Positions 27,718-36,465 of a stretch of DNA of 64,000 nt are shown here, piece after piece. The notes under the pieces were generated by a model. The model ran no database searches, was not told the DNA's origin, and saw nothing but the letters and a program-made list of their open reading frames with translations. How positions within the stretch are numbered: the first letter of the stretch is position 1; the number at the start of each line of letters is the position of its first letter. Position numbers and translations under genes: made by a program. Origin of the DNA: Paenibacillus periandrae (GTDB taxonomy: Bacteria > Bacillota > Bacilli > Paenibacillales > NBRC-103111); NCBI RefSeq assembly GCF_022458865.1, contig NZ_JAJNMU010000002.1:124001-188000 (forward strand), read 5' to 3'.

Positions 27718-28030
27718 AAAAAAGCTCCCGCCCCCGACATTAATTTGTCAGGGACGAGAGACTTATCGACGAAGTCTTCCCGCGGTACCACCCACGATTT
27801 GCATCTTAACATCTAATCATCAAGACACACACTCAAAGCGGTTAACGCCCGCAATACGCAATTCGACTACTGCACAGCATCCATTTACTGTGGTTCCCCG
27901 ATTGTCCTCCGGGAGGTCTGTTCGTTCGTTTCACATAAGGAAGCTTGCAGCTTGAGCTTCCCTCTCTGGCTATGCGAGGGTACGAAGTACTTGATCCCAT
28001 CAACGGATATATAAATAATCCTATTCATTA
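27718..28030 (-). promoter_or_regulatory. T-box leader of hisS-aspS, probable specifier GAC (Asp)
   Basis: Minus-strand T-box: AAGTA specifier-loop motif, AGAGA bulge, apical helix GGAAGCT/AGCTTCC, 3' side of the specifier loop GAA-CA-GAC-C before helix TCCC/GGGA, T-box core GGGTGGTACCGCGGG at about 27781-27794, and terminator CTCCCGCCCCCGACA/TGTCAGGGACGAGAG with T-run (27718-27761). By analogy with the alaS leader in this window the specifier is GAC at 27916-27918, so the operon would sense tRNA-Asp; the register is less certain than for alaS. Confidence 0.92.
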
Positions 28031-28036
28031 ACCATT

Positions 28037-28065
28037 ATTGTAATAGCGAATTTTGGCAAAGTCAA
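28037..28065 (-). promoter_or_regulatory. sigma-A promoter of hisS-aspS
   Basis: TTGACT (28060-28065), 17-nt spacer, TACAAT (28037-28042) on the minus strand, just upstream of the T-box. Together with the leader it fills the 27674-28118 gap. Confidence 0.8.
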
Positions 28066-28118
28066 GTTATTTGCTTGATATTGTGCATTATTGCCTTTAA
28101 GCACTGCGTTCATTAAGA

Positions 28119-30077
28119 TTATTTTGCCGCTTTAACATGCTTATATACATCATTGATGAGCATATAAGTATCCCCATTCGACAATTCCTGTTTTTTGGTA
28201 ATCCCGTCTACGGTCTCTTTGCTCAGGATTCCCTTAGTCTGCAAATTGCTCAAAGCATTTGCTGGAGCAGCATCCTGCTTCAGCAAGGATGCTATCATTT
28301 GCGCGGCTAAATCCAACGTCAATGCTTGCTTGGATGGTTCATTAGCCTTGGAGATGACCGCAGAAGCACTGCCTGACATCGCTGCCGGTTTGAACTTGCG
28401 CATGCCTTCCAGCATGTTCACCATCCGCTGCTGATTGGAGGATTTATCCAAATCGAATTCATTTCTGTAACTGCCGCTGGCAAGTCCCAGGCTTACAGCA
28501 GTCTTTAACCCCTCATACGATTTATGCTCCATGTAAGGGGCAGGTTTGAGACTAAATGGCTTTAAGTCCATTCCTTGATCATTCAGCATCGTATGCAGCT
28601 TGGCAATGGATTCTTTGGATGCCGATAGCTGTCGGAAGCTCATATTTTGTTCAATTGCGATCTTCACCGATGCCCCGGCAGCCTCGCCTTCGGCCATACC
28701 TACGGGTACAACTCTCGCGCTGCCATGTGGAAGTGTATCATAGCTTGCTGCTCGACCCACAACGAGCAATCCGTCTACCTTAAGAGGTACAATGCTGCGA
28801 TAAGGAACCGCATATTTATCCGGATCAATGACAACTGTGCCACTATCCTTTGGGCTTGTCCGCTGAATATCAACCGGATATCCGCCAAATGCGATACGGT
28901 CCCATTGATCACGGTTTTCCAGTAAATCAATAATGGACAGCCTGTATTCGCCCTGCATATGTCGTGATTCGCGCACGTACAGCTCAGGTGCAATTCCTGC
29001 CAGCTCTACACCTTCAAATTCAGGGTATTGCTCCTTCAAATATGCCAGAACGTTAGGAAGCTCGTCCTTGGCAATCTGGAACGCTTCCTGCCTTGATTTA
29101 GGATCAAAAGGATCGACCCCAAAAATTTGCAGCGCATTAACAAGCATCGTGTTATCATTTTGGCGCCCGCCGTTCAGACCACGCATTCTTACCTTTTCTT
29201 TATTAACAGCAGGGTAATCCTGCATTTTCGTTAATCCCCACAGACTCATTTCGTTGATTCCGTATACACCCAGCCCCTTGTCCTCAGCTTGTATAGGTTT
29301 GCTGAAGCTGGCCCAGCGTTCAGGTGTAATATTGTTAAGTCTGAATACGGCTGTAACTGCCATTCGGCTTTTGGGATCCATCAAATCTTCGCGTCCCACT
29401 GTATAAGGGACACCTGCTGCTGCTGCTATGTCTCCATCCTGTGTTGCATCAATAACAGCCTTCGCTTCGATAGCAACCCTGCTGCCATCTGATTTGGTAA
29501 CGACTATGCCTGTTACACGGGCAAGCGCTCCAACTCCTGCCGAAGCCACCTGCGGCTCGATCTTCTTTGTTTTTAACAGCAGATCGATATTGGCTTCTTT
29601 GCTCACCATATCATTAAATACATTAGCCGCTGTTACCACATCAAAGGAATCCCCTTCGATACGACCGTACCATTCGCTGAATATTCCTTTATTCAGAATG
29701 TCATGATTCGACAATAAGCCTTTGCTGGGCTCGTAATTCATGTCTAGGCTGTTCAACCAGCCCAGTGTCATTAATCCTCCCAGGATTTCACGATCATACC
29801 CATCCACCAAAAGTGTTTTGAGACCGTTGCGTGATGCCGATATGGCTGCAGCCAAGCCTTCAGGATCGGTTCCCACTACGATGAGATCATAGCTGCTTTT
29901 AATAACTTTGGTGCTTTTTACTTCCATTAGCTGCTGCGGCTTACCAGGTCCTCCAGTTGAAGACATTTTGGTAGCTACTAAATATGTACCTGCTCCTATT
30001 ACGGCCACCAGCAGTATAGCAAACACTACCAGCTGCCATCCCTTACTATTTCCAGTTGAATAACCTGCTTTCCCCAT
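28119..30077 (-). CDS. membrane-anchored FAD-dependent oxidoreductase
   Basis: About 652 residues. An N-terminal hydrophobic helix (about 14-36) is followed by an FAD-binding Rossmann segment, DLIVVGTDPEGLAAAISASR (part: VVGTDPEGLAAAISA), LLVDGYDREILGGLMTLGWL, AVIDATQDGDIAAAAG, and near the C-terminal half VDGLLVVGRAASYD. This is the FAD-dependent oxidoreductase family with the GG...GWLNS hallmark (PF12831-like). The C-terminal ~120 residues look like an S-layer/SLH-like helical add-on but no clear motif is seen. Start ATG 30077 with GAGG six nt before. The substrate is unknown. It stands alone between two terminators/promoters. Confidence 0.8.
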   Translation of the reverse strand: MGKAGYSTGNSKGWQLVVFAILLVAVIGAGTYLVATKMSSTGGPGKPQQLMEVKSTKVIKSSYDLIVVGTDPEGLAAAISASRNGLKTLLVDGYDREILGGLMTLGWLNSLDMNYEPSKGLLSNHDILNKGIFSEWYGRIEGDSFDVVTAANVFNDMVSKEANIDLLLKTKKIEPQVASAGVGALARVTGIVVTKSDGSRVAIEAKAVIDATQDGDIAAAAGVPYTVGREDLMDPKSRMAVTAVFRLNNITPERWASFSKPIQAEDKGLGVYGINEMSLWGLTKMQDYPAVNKEKVRMRGLNGGRQNDNTMLVNALQIFGVDPFDPKSRQEAFQIAKDELPNVLAYLKEQYPEFEGVELAGIAPELYVRESRHMQGEYRLSIIDLLENRDQWDRIAFGGYPVDIQRTSPKDSGTVVIDPDKYAVPYRSIVPLKVDGLLVVGRAASYDTLPHGSARVVPVGMAEGEAAGASVKIAIEQNMSFRQLSASKESIAKLHTMLNDQGMDLKPFSLKPAPYMEHKSYEGLKTAVSLGLASGSYRNEFDLDKSSNQQRMVNMLEGMRKFKPAAMSGSASAVISKANEPSKQALTLDLAAQMIASLLKQDAAPANALSNLQTKGILSKETVDGITKKQELSNGDTYMLINDVYKHVKAAK

Positions 30078-30291
30078 CCTGCACCTCGTAAGTATCATTT
30101 TTTATAATTCGATAAAATTGTGAGTCCACATTACCCGCACCTTCTAAATACGATTTATAGGTGACAATGGTTGCAAATGTTCGCCAAAATTCAACAAATG
30201 ATCATAATTTAATGCTTGTCCCCTACCAATTGACCTTTGAATAAACCCAAAACTAGACTTAGTGTATCACAGGTGAGGAACAGACAAAAGA

Positions 30292-30322
30292 AAAAACCGC
30301 CAGAGCGTACCCTGACGATTTA
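30292..30322 (-). terminator. terminator of the rel-dtd unit
   Basis: Minus-strand stem CGTCAG/CTGGCG with 8-nt loop followed by TTTTTT, 16 nt after the stop at 30339. Confidence 0.8.
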
Positions 30323-30338
30323 CTTAATCTACATATGG

Positions 30339-30515
30339 TTAGCGATAGGTTCGGCGAGGCTGCTGCTTTAACTGCTCTGTAACAGAAGAATAGTCTGCGG
30401 TGACTTCATTGCCATTCAAGCTGGCGGCAACCATTCCAACTGACTCCCCCAAGCCACAGGACAGCAGCTGCTGTTCAGGCCGATAAACGATATTTTGATT
30501 TACAGACTTGTGCAT
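30339..30515 (-). CDS. small hypothetical protein (58 residues)
   Basis: 58-residue frame starting MHKSVNQNIVYRPEQQLL, with ATG at 30515 ten nt after AAAAGGAG; the longer frame to 30599 lacks a ribosome site. It sits between dtd and the operon terminator on the same strand, which with the good ribosome site argues it is real. The middle LLSCGLGESVGMVAASLNG is mildly hydrophobic; no domain is recognised. Confidence 0.55.
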   Translation of the reverse strand: MHKSVNQNIVYRPEQQLLSCGLGESVGMVAASLNGNEVTADYSSVTEQLKQQPRRTYR

Positions 30516-30614
30516 AGGAAACAAGCTCCTTTTCAGTACTAGCTGACCGAGTTGATGCTCGTTCACTGCTGAACTTATTATTTCCACATTAATATGCATT
30601 TATCCGTATGCCAG

Positions 30615-31055
30615 CTATCTGCTTTCGATAATTAAGGTGACTGGACCGTCATTAACTAAAGCTACATCCATCATTGCACCGAACACTCCGGTTTCCACCT
30701 GCAAACCAAGCCTGCGAAGATGCTCATTGAATTGTTCATATAAGGGCTCTGCTTGCTCCGGCCTGGCTGCAGCCATAAAGTTGGGACGTCTGCCTTTACG
30801 ACAATCCCCATAAAGTGTAAACTGTGAAACCGACAAGATTTGGCCAGCTGTCTCGGTGATGGACAGATTCATTTTCCCTGTTTCGTCCTCAAATATGCGC
30901 AGCCCGGATATTTTCTCAGCAGCATACCGAGCATCCTGTTCAGTATCCTCATGAGTAACTCCAACCAACAGCACAAGACCGTTCCGAATTGAACCGACCG
31001 TTACTCCATCTACCACAACGCTGGCCTGCTTACTACGTTGAACAACAATACGCAC
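30615..31055 (-). CDS. dtd: D-aminoacyl-tRNA deacylase (DTD)
   Basis: Removes D-amino acids (and glycine) mis-attached to tRNA. About 146 residues. Seen: [14 protein letters not shown]-terminus, [17 protein letters not shown] (residues 78-94) and [15 protein letters not shown], the NxGPVT motif of family 1. Start GTG 31055 (about ten nt after GAGG) gives the typical N-terminus; GTG 31064 overlaps the ribosome site. Next to rel, 22 nt downstream, as in most Firmicutes. Confidence 0.94.
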   Translation of the reverse strand: MRIVVQRSKQASVVVDGVTVGSIRNGLVLLVGVTHEDTEQDARYAAEKISGLRIFEDETGKMNLSITETAGQILSVSQFTLYGDCRKGRRPNFMAAARPEQAEPLYEQFNEHLRRLGLQVETGVFGAMMDVALVNDGPVTLIIESR

Positions 31056-31077
31056 CTTGCGCACACCTCAATTAAGT

Positions 31078-33270
31078 TTATGTCTGCATAATCCGATGAA
31101 CCGAGTAGATATCACGGATTCGTTTGATTTTTTCTACGACAGAATGCAAATGTTCAATATTGCGAATCATGATCGACATATGAATGACCGCCATCTTATT
31201 CTTGTCCGAACGACCGGAGACGGCCGACATTATCGTTTTGCTTTCTGAAACAGCCTGCAAGACTTCATTTAACAAGCCCATACGATCATGTCCCGCAATT
31301 TCAATCTCAACGTTATAGCTCGCTTCAACCGAATCTACCCACTCCACCTCGATCAGGCGATTGCCTTCTTCGCTCCCATCGTCTGCAGGAATATTCGTAC
31401 AATCCTCGCGATGCACCGAAACGCCTCGACCCCGGGTAATGTAACCAACAATAACATCTCCTGGAACGGGATTGCAGCAGCGTGCAAAACGAACGAGCAA
31501 ATTGTCCACGCCTTTAACTCGAACTCCGTGTGTAGGCCGACTTTTCTTCTCGGCTGTGACTCCCTTGACTTCTTTAATCTCGTTGGTAAGCTGAAGTGCT
31601 TGCTGCTGTGCTTCTTCCGCTTCTTTACGCAATTTATCGGTAAGACGGGTAACGATTTGCGCAGCAGTAATGCCACTAAAGCCAACCGCCGAGAACATGT
31701 CCTCGACTTCATGGAAGTTGAACTTTTTGGCAACCTCCAACAGTTCATTATCTTTCATCAGAGCCGATGGCTCGTGACCCAGTCGCTTCAGCTCGCGTTC
31801 AATCGCTTCTTTGCCTTTTTCCACATTTTCCTCACGCTTTTCCTTCTTGAACCACTGCCTAATTTTGCTGCGGGCATGCGAGGATTGGGCCAGCTTGATC
31901 CAGTCCTGACTCGGTCCATAGGAATGCTTGGAGGTCAATATTTCTATGATATCTCCGGTTTTCAGACGATAATCCAGAGAAACGATTCGACCATTCACTT
32001 TGGCGCCAATAGTGCGGTTACCGATCTCGGTATGAATACGATATGCAAAATCAAGCGGGACTGAACCCGCTGGAAGCTCGATAACCTCGCCTTTTGGCGT
32101 AAACACAAATACAAGATCAGAGAAAAAATCCATCTTTAATGACTCAACAAATTCAGAAGCATCCTCGGCATCCTGCTGAAGCTCCAGTATTTCACGGAAC
32201 CAGCTCATCTTATCTTCAAAGCTCCCAGACGGTACAACACTACCCTCTTTATAAGCCCAGTGCGCGGCTACTCCGTATTCGGAGGTTCTGTGCATTTCGC
32301 CTGTCCGGATCTGAACCTCTAGCGGCTCCCCTTTAGGGCCAATGACTGTCGTATGCAGAGACTGGTACATATTCGATTTGGGCATAGCGATATAGTCTTT
32401 AAACCGTCCTGGCATAGGCTTCCAGAGCGTATGAATGATACCAAGTGTAGCATAGCAATCTTTTATATTGTCCACGATGATTCGAAGCGCAAGCAGGTCA
32501 TATATTTCATTAAACTGCTTATTGCGAGCTGTCATCTTTTTATAAATGCTGTAAATGTGCTTGGGACGCCCGGAAATATCCGGCTCAATCCCCATCTCGG
32601 AGAGCTTTTCGCTGACCGTATGCACAACGTCCTCAATGTATTGCTCACGTTCGACCCGCTTTTTTTGCATCAAATTGACAATCCGGTAATACTGCTGCGG
32701 ATTCAGGTAACGAAGGGCGATGTCCTCCATTTCCCACTTAATCGCAGAGATCCCCAGTCTGTGGGCAATTGGACAAAATATTTCCAAGGTTTCATCAGCA
32801 ATACGCCGCTGGCTTTCCTCGGACTGATATTTTAAGGTACGCATATTGTGCAAGCGATCGGCTAATTTAATAAGAATAACGCGAATATCCTGAGCCATCG
32901 CGACAAACATTTTGCGGTAATTTTCGTTTTGATGCTCTTCCTTGCTCTTGAATTTAATTTTCTCCAGCTTGGTCAAACCATCGACAATCATGGCACAGGT
33001 TTTACCGAACTTGGCATTCACAATGTCAAGCGAAACGGTTGTATCCTCAACTACGTCATGGAGCAGCGCGGCGATGATTGAAGTTGCATCCATCTGCATG
33101 TTGACAACAATATCAGCAACCGCTAATGGATGTAAAATATAGGGCTCGCCCGACTTGCGAACTTGCCCGGAATGGGCCTGCTCGGCAAATTCGTATGCTT
33201 CCCTGATACGCTTCAAATCATGTTCTTTTATAAACTCCGACGCCTTTTCAAGAAGCTGCTCAATCCCCAT
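31078..33270 (-). CDS. rel: bifunctional (p)ppGpp synthetase/hydrolase Rel
   Basis: Ribosome-associated stringent-response enzyme, about 730 residues. Order: HD hydrolase domain (about 20-180) with GEPYILHPLAVADI and LLHDVVEDT, synthetase domain (about 230-350) with FKDYIAMPKSNMYQSLHT and LEVQIRT, TGS (about 390-450; VFTPKGEVIELPAGS), zinc-finger-like helical region with FARCCNPVPGD, and C-terminal ACT (about 650-730). All key hydrolase and synthetase residues appear intact. ATG 33270 gives the common MGIEQLL start; ATG 33282 is also open. Lies between apt and dtd. Confidence 0.96.
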   Translation of the reverse strand: MGIEQLLEKASEFIKEHDLKRIREAYEFAEQAHSGQVRKSGEPYILHPLAVADIVVNMQMDATSIIAALLHDVVEDTTVSLDIVNAKFGKTCAMIVDGLTKLEKIKFKSKEEHQNENYRKMFVAMAQDIRVILIKLADRLHNMRTLKYQSEESQRRIADETLEIFCPIAHRLGISAIKWEMEDIALRYLNPQQYYRIVNLMQKKRVEREQYIEDVVHTVSEKLSEMGIEPDISGRPKHIYSIYKKMTARNKQFNEIYDLLALRIIVDNIKDCYATLGIIHTLWKPMPGRFKDYIAMPKSNMYQSLHTTVIGPKGEPLEVQIRTGEMHRTSEYGVAAHWAYKEGSVVPSGSFEDKMSWFREILELQQDAEDASEFVESLKMDFFSDLVFVFTPKGEVIELPAGSVPLDFAYRIHTEIGNRTIGAKVNGRIVSLDYRLKTGDIIEILTSKHSYGPSQDWIKLAQSSHARSKIRQWFKKEKREENVEKGKEAIERELKRLGHEPSALMKDNELLEVAKKFNFHEVEDMFSAVGFSGITAAQIVTRLTDKLRKEAEEAQQQALQLTNEIKEVKGVTAEKKSRPTHGVRVKGVDNLLVRFARCCNPVPGDVIVGYITRGRGVSVHREDCTNIPADDGSEEGNRLIEVEWVDSVEASYNVEIEIAGHDRMGLLNEVLQAVSESKTIMSAVSGRSDKNKMAVIHMSIMIRNIEHLHSVVEKIKRIRDIYSVHRIMQT

Positions 33271-33365
33271 TCGTTTACCCATTCCCTTAAATCGATTTTA
33301 GTCCATTATGCATTTTTCATAGGCAATACGTCAACTTATTTACGACATTTCGACATATTTTGTCG

Positions 33366-33402
33366 AAAACAAAACCCGGACAAAGGCTCCGGGTTTTGTT
33401 TC
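33366..33402. terminator. terminator between apt and rel
   Basis: Near-perfect hairpin AAACAAAACCCGGA-caaaggc-TCCGGGTTTTGTTT, T-rich on both sides, 13 nt after the apt stop. It makes rel a separate transcription unit. Confidence 0.88.
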
Positions 33403-33414
33403 AAAGCGTACCTT

Positions 33415-33927
33415 TTAGTAGGTTACCAATGAAATAATATCTATCGGACCCAGCTTTTCGCGTCCATTCAGCTCTAACAGCTCAATTAAAAAAGCAGCTC
33501 CGACCACTTGTCCACCTAACTGCTCAATCAGATTGATCGAGGTTGCAATGGTTCCCCCAGTAGCTAGGAGATCATCTGCAATCAGCACCTTTTGTCCCGG
33601 CCCAATCGCATCTTGATGCATGGCAAGCTTATCCTTGCCGTATTCCAAAGCATAATCCGCTTCAATGGTATGTCCCGGAAGCTTGCCGCTTTTTCGAATC
33701 GGTACAAAACCAACTCCCAATGCGATAGCGAGCGGCGCTCCGATAACAAACCCTCTTGCTTCCGGTCCGGCGATACAGTCAATTTCGACTTCCTTTAGCT
33801 GACGCGCCAGCTCATTAATAACTTCCCGATACACGGGACCATTTTGCAATAAGGTCGTGATGTCTTTAAAGCTGATGCCAGGCTGCGGGAAATCTTCTAT
33901 AACACGGATATACGGTTTGAAATTCAT
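33415..33927 (-). CDS. apt: adenine phosphoribosyltransferase
   Basis: Salvages adenine to AMP using PRPP. 170 residues. Seen: YIRVIEDFPQPGISFKDIT at the N-terminus (core DFPQPGISFKDIT), AGPEARGF, RKSGKLPG, and the PRPP loop VLIADDLLATGGT (about 117-129). ATG 33927 with GGAGGG eight nt before; it overlaps the recJ stop as ATGA, so it is translationally coupled to recJ. The upstream extension to 33978 is not translated. Confidence 0.96.
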   Translation of the reverse strand: MNFKPYIRVIEDFPQPGISFKDITTLLQNGPVYREVINELARQLKEVEIDCIAGPEARGFVIGAPLAIALGVGFVPIRKSGKLPGHTIEADYALEYGKDKLAMHQDAIGPGQKVLIADDLLATGGTIATSINLIEQLGGQVVGAAFLIELLELNGREKLGPIDIISLVTY

Positions 33928-36362
33928 ATAATACCCTCCAATAATGGTTTGTTTGATCGTTTTGACTGCAGCAGCCATTCATGCAGCTCCTGAGTACTTG
34001 AATAAAGCAGGGCTTGCTCTACCTCGACATGAAGCTGTCGATTTTGGTAAATTTGAGATTGAGTGAGATCTTTTTTGTCAGGCTTGGCTACTAGCTTATA
34101 GCTTCCTGCATTTTGTGTAATTAAGCCCAGCTCAGTAAACACATCCAGCATAAATTGAATAAGACTGGAAGAAAGGCCAGAGCGCTTTGACAAACTCGCT
34201 ATAAAAGCTGCCGACGGACTCGCTGCTGTCTGCTGTTGAACAGCTCCATACACAGTCTTAAACATATCTCGCGATGGCAATGCACCTTCATAAACGGTCC
34301 CGCCCTGATAAAATATCGCATAAATTCGTTCCATACCTGCTGCTGGAGTGACTGCTGCACCGAGGCTTGATAAGTCTGAGGGAAGATCGAAAAGAATCAT
34401 ATCAGTCACTGTGGACAGATTGCTCTGTCTAGCCAGCTCGTTCAAAGGCATCACGCTGTAGCGATTCTCCCTCGTCATCACCCACACGGGAAGCTTGTCA
34501 GCGATAGAGCCGAGCATACTTTTATTATGGGCATGAAACATGAGAATGCCTGCACGTGCCTCCCCACCGAAGCTTCGTTCATGAACCCGTTCCGCCAGCT
34601 CGGTAAGCTTAGGCTCTATCTTGGCAATTCCCCGCCAATCAAAAAGCTGCATATGAGCAATGCGTAAATCCTGAATCATCACCTGAGGCTTGCGGATACC
34701 GTTCCATTCATTTATGGAAAGCTCACCAAGAACATCCATGGCTGCGGTAGAAGAAATCCAGGGCAGCAGCGCGCTTTTATGAAAGCCTACGGCATCAAGG
34801 GTGGCGGCACTTTCATCTTTGATGGTCTTTAAAGTTATTTTCATATGCTGCTGTTCTTTACCAATGGTACGAAGCTCTTTATATGCAGCATTGCTAATAA
34901 TGACCTTGGGCGTGGGATTCCCCATTCCGAAAGGCCCTAGAAGCTCGAGCTGTTGAACAGTCGTCACTCCAATTTCCTGTAGCGAGCATACCATATCTAC
35001 ATTCATGTAGGGAGTAAAATCGTCAGCACACAGCCATTCTTCTGCCAGTAGGTTCAAACGTCTTTCCAGCTCAGGCAGATGCTCTCGGGAAAGAGTCAAT
35101 CCTGCGGCAGCCTGATGTCCTCCGTAATGATCGAGCAGCTCTTGACAATGACTTAAGGCCTGATATAAATCATAGCCCTCTATAGATCGTGCAGAGCCTT
35201 TGGCCAAGCCCGTTTCTTTATCAATACTTAACACAAGCGTGGGACGATAATATTTGTCAACCAGCTTGGAAGCAACAATGCCCACCACACCTACATTCCA
35301 GTCCTCTTGGGCAACGACCAGCACCTGCTTGAGCGGCGCTGATTGGCTTTCCTGAACAATCTCATAGGCTTGCTTGGTCATCTCTTCAACAATTCTTTGC
35401 CGTTCTTTGTTTAGCTGATCGAGCTGATACGCCATCTGTTCGGCATCCTGCTGATTATCGGTAGTAAGTAGACGAACGGCATCGTCGGCATGCTCAAGCC
35501 TTCCACTGGCATTGATTCGAGGGGCCAGAGTAAAGCCGATATGCGTTGAATTGACATCCTTCAAATTAATTCCCGCCGCGTCAAACAGAGCGCGTATCCC
35601 AGGGTTAGACGAAGACTGCATGCGTTTAAGTCCTTGCTTAACGATCATCCGGTTCTCATTCAATAAAGGCATCAAATCGGCAACCGTACCAATGGCTGCA
35701 AATTCCAGCAGCTCCGATGGCCAACGACCCAGCAGCGCTTGAGCCAGCTTGAAGGCTACACCAACACCAGCCAACTGCTTGAACGGATAAGGACATCCTG
35801 GCTTTTTGGGATTTATTATGATGCAATCCTGCGGCAATTGCTCCGGCGGTTCGTGATGATCCGTCACAATTACTTCAAGACCCAGCTGCCTGGCATAAGC
35901 AATTTCCTCGACCGCGCTAATACCTGTGTCAACCGTAATGATTAAGTGAACTCCCTGCTGCAAGGCTAAATCCAGAGCTTTGTTATTTAACCCATAACCT
36001 TCGTGAATCCGGTGCGGTATGTAATAATCAAAAACTGCCTGCATTTGATTCAGCAAATGAATCATCAAAACCGTGCTGCTGATCCCGTCAGCATCATAAT
36101 CACCGTAGATGCGAATCTTTTCACCTTGTTCTATAGCCAAACGAATACGGGCGACTGCTTCTCCCATTCCATCCAAAAAGAACGGATCATGATTCCAATC
36201 CGTTCCTTCGTCAAGAAAAGCTTTGGCTTGTTCAATATTCGTCATGCCTCGGGCAATAAGCAGACGAGCAAGCAATGGTTCTATCTGAAGCTCCTGCGCC
36301 AGCTTTTCCACTTGATCGTCATCCGCTTCAGTTATGTTCCATTTTGCCTTTGCGTGAAGCAT
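33924..36362 (-). CDS. recJ: single-stranded-DNA exonuclease RecJ (YrvE)
   Basis: 5'-3' ssDNA exonuclease for recombination and repair. 812 residues, longer than E. coli RecJ because of a C-terminal extension typical of Bacillales. Seen: DHH domain with YGDYDADGISSTVL (about 79-92), HLIITVDTGIS, EVIVTDHHEPP (metal ligands), DHHA1 domain with GGHQAAAGLTL (about 430) and OB-fold; C-terminal RecJ-associated region (about 570-800). Start ATG six nt after GGAGGG. Followed by apt with a 4-nt overlap. Confidence 0.95.
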   Translation of the reverse strand: MLHAKAKWNITEADDDQVEKLAQELQIEPLLARLLIARGMTNIEQAKAFLDEGTDWNHDPFFLDGMGEAVARIRLAIEQGEKIRIYGDYDADGISSTVLMIHLLNQMQAVFDYYIPHRIHEGYGLNNKALDLALQQGVHLIITVDTGISAVEEIAYARQLGLEVIVTDHHEPPEQLPQDCIIINPKKPGCPYPFKQLAGVGVAFKLAQALLGRWPSELLEFAAIGTVADLMPLLNENRMIVKQGLKRMQSSSNPGIRALFDAAGINLKDVNSTHIGFTLAPRINASGRLEHADDAVRLLTTDNQQDAEQMAYQLDQLNKERQRIVEEMTKQAYEIVQESQSAPLKQVLVVAQEDWNVGVVGIVASKLVDKYYRPTLVLSIDKETGLAKGSARSIEGYDLYQALSHCQELLDHYGGHQAAAGLTLSREHLPELERRLNLLAEEWLCADDFTPYMNVDMVCSLQEIGVTTVQQLELLGPFGMGNPTPKVIISNAAYKELRTIGKEQQHMKITLKTIKDESAATLDAVGFHKSALLPWISSTAAMDVLGELSINEWNGIRKPQVMIQDLRIAHMQLFDWRGIAKIEPKLTELAERVHERSFGGEARAGILMFHAHNKSMLGSIADKLPVWVMTRENRYSVMPLNELARQSNLSTVTDMILFDLPSDLSSLGAAVTPAAGMERIYAIFYQGGTVYEGALPSRDMFKTVYGAVQQQTAASPSAAFIASLSKRSGLSSSLIQFMLDVFTELGLITQNAGSYKLVAKPDKKDLTQSQIYQNRQLHVEVEQALLYSSTQELHEWLLQSKRSNKPLLEGII

Positions 36363-36378
36363 CTTTTACCCTCCTGAG

Positions 36379-36465
36379 AGCTTTCCTGCGGAAAGCTTAC
36401 TACGTAAGCATCTACTGTGTTTTGCGCTGCAAAACTAGCTTCGTAAGCATCTACTTAGCTTTCCT
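36379..36465. repeat. cluster of short palindromes and direct repeats between the CDF gene and recJ
   Basis: Hairpin AGCTTTCC-tgc-GGAAAGCT (36379-36397), repeat CGTAAGCATCTACT (36403-36416), hairpin GTTTTGC-gct-GCAAAAC (36419-36435), the same CGTAAGCATCTACT again (36442-36455) and a half copy AGCTTTCCT (36457-36465) that reaches the CDF stop codon. No T-run follows. Confidence 0.75.

Noticed and set aside
31288-32064. Plus-strand 258-codon frame inside rel
   Set aside because: Antisense shadow of conserved TGS/helical coding sequence.
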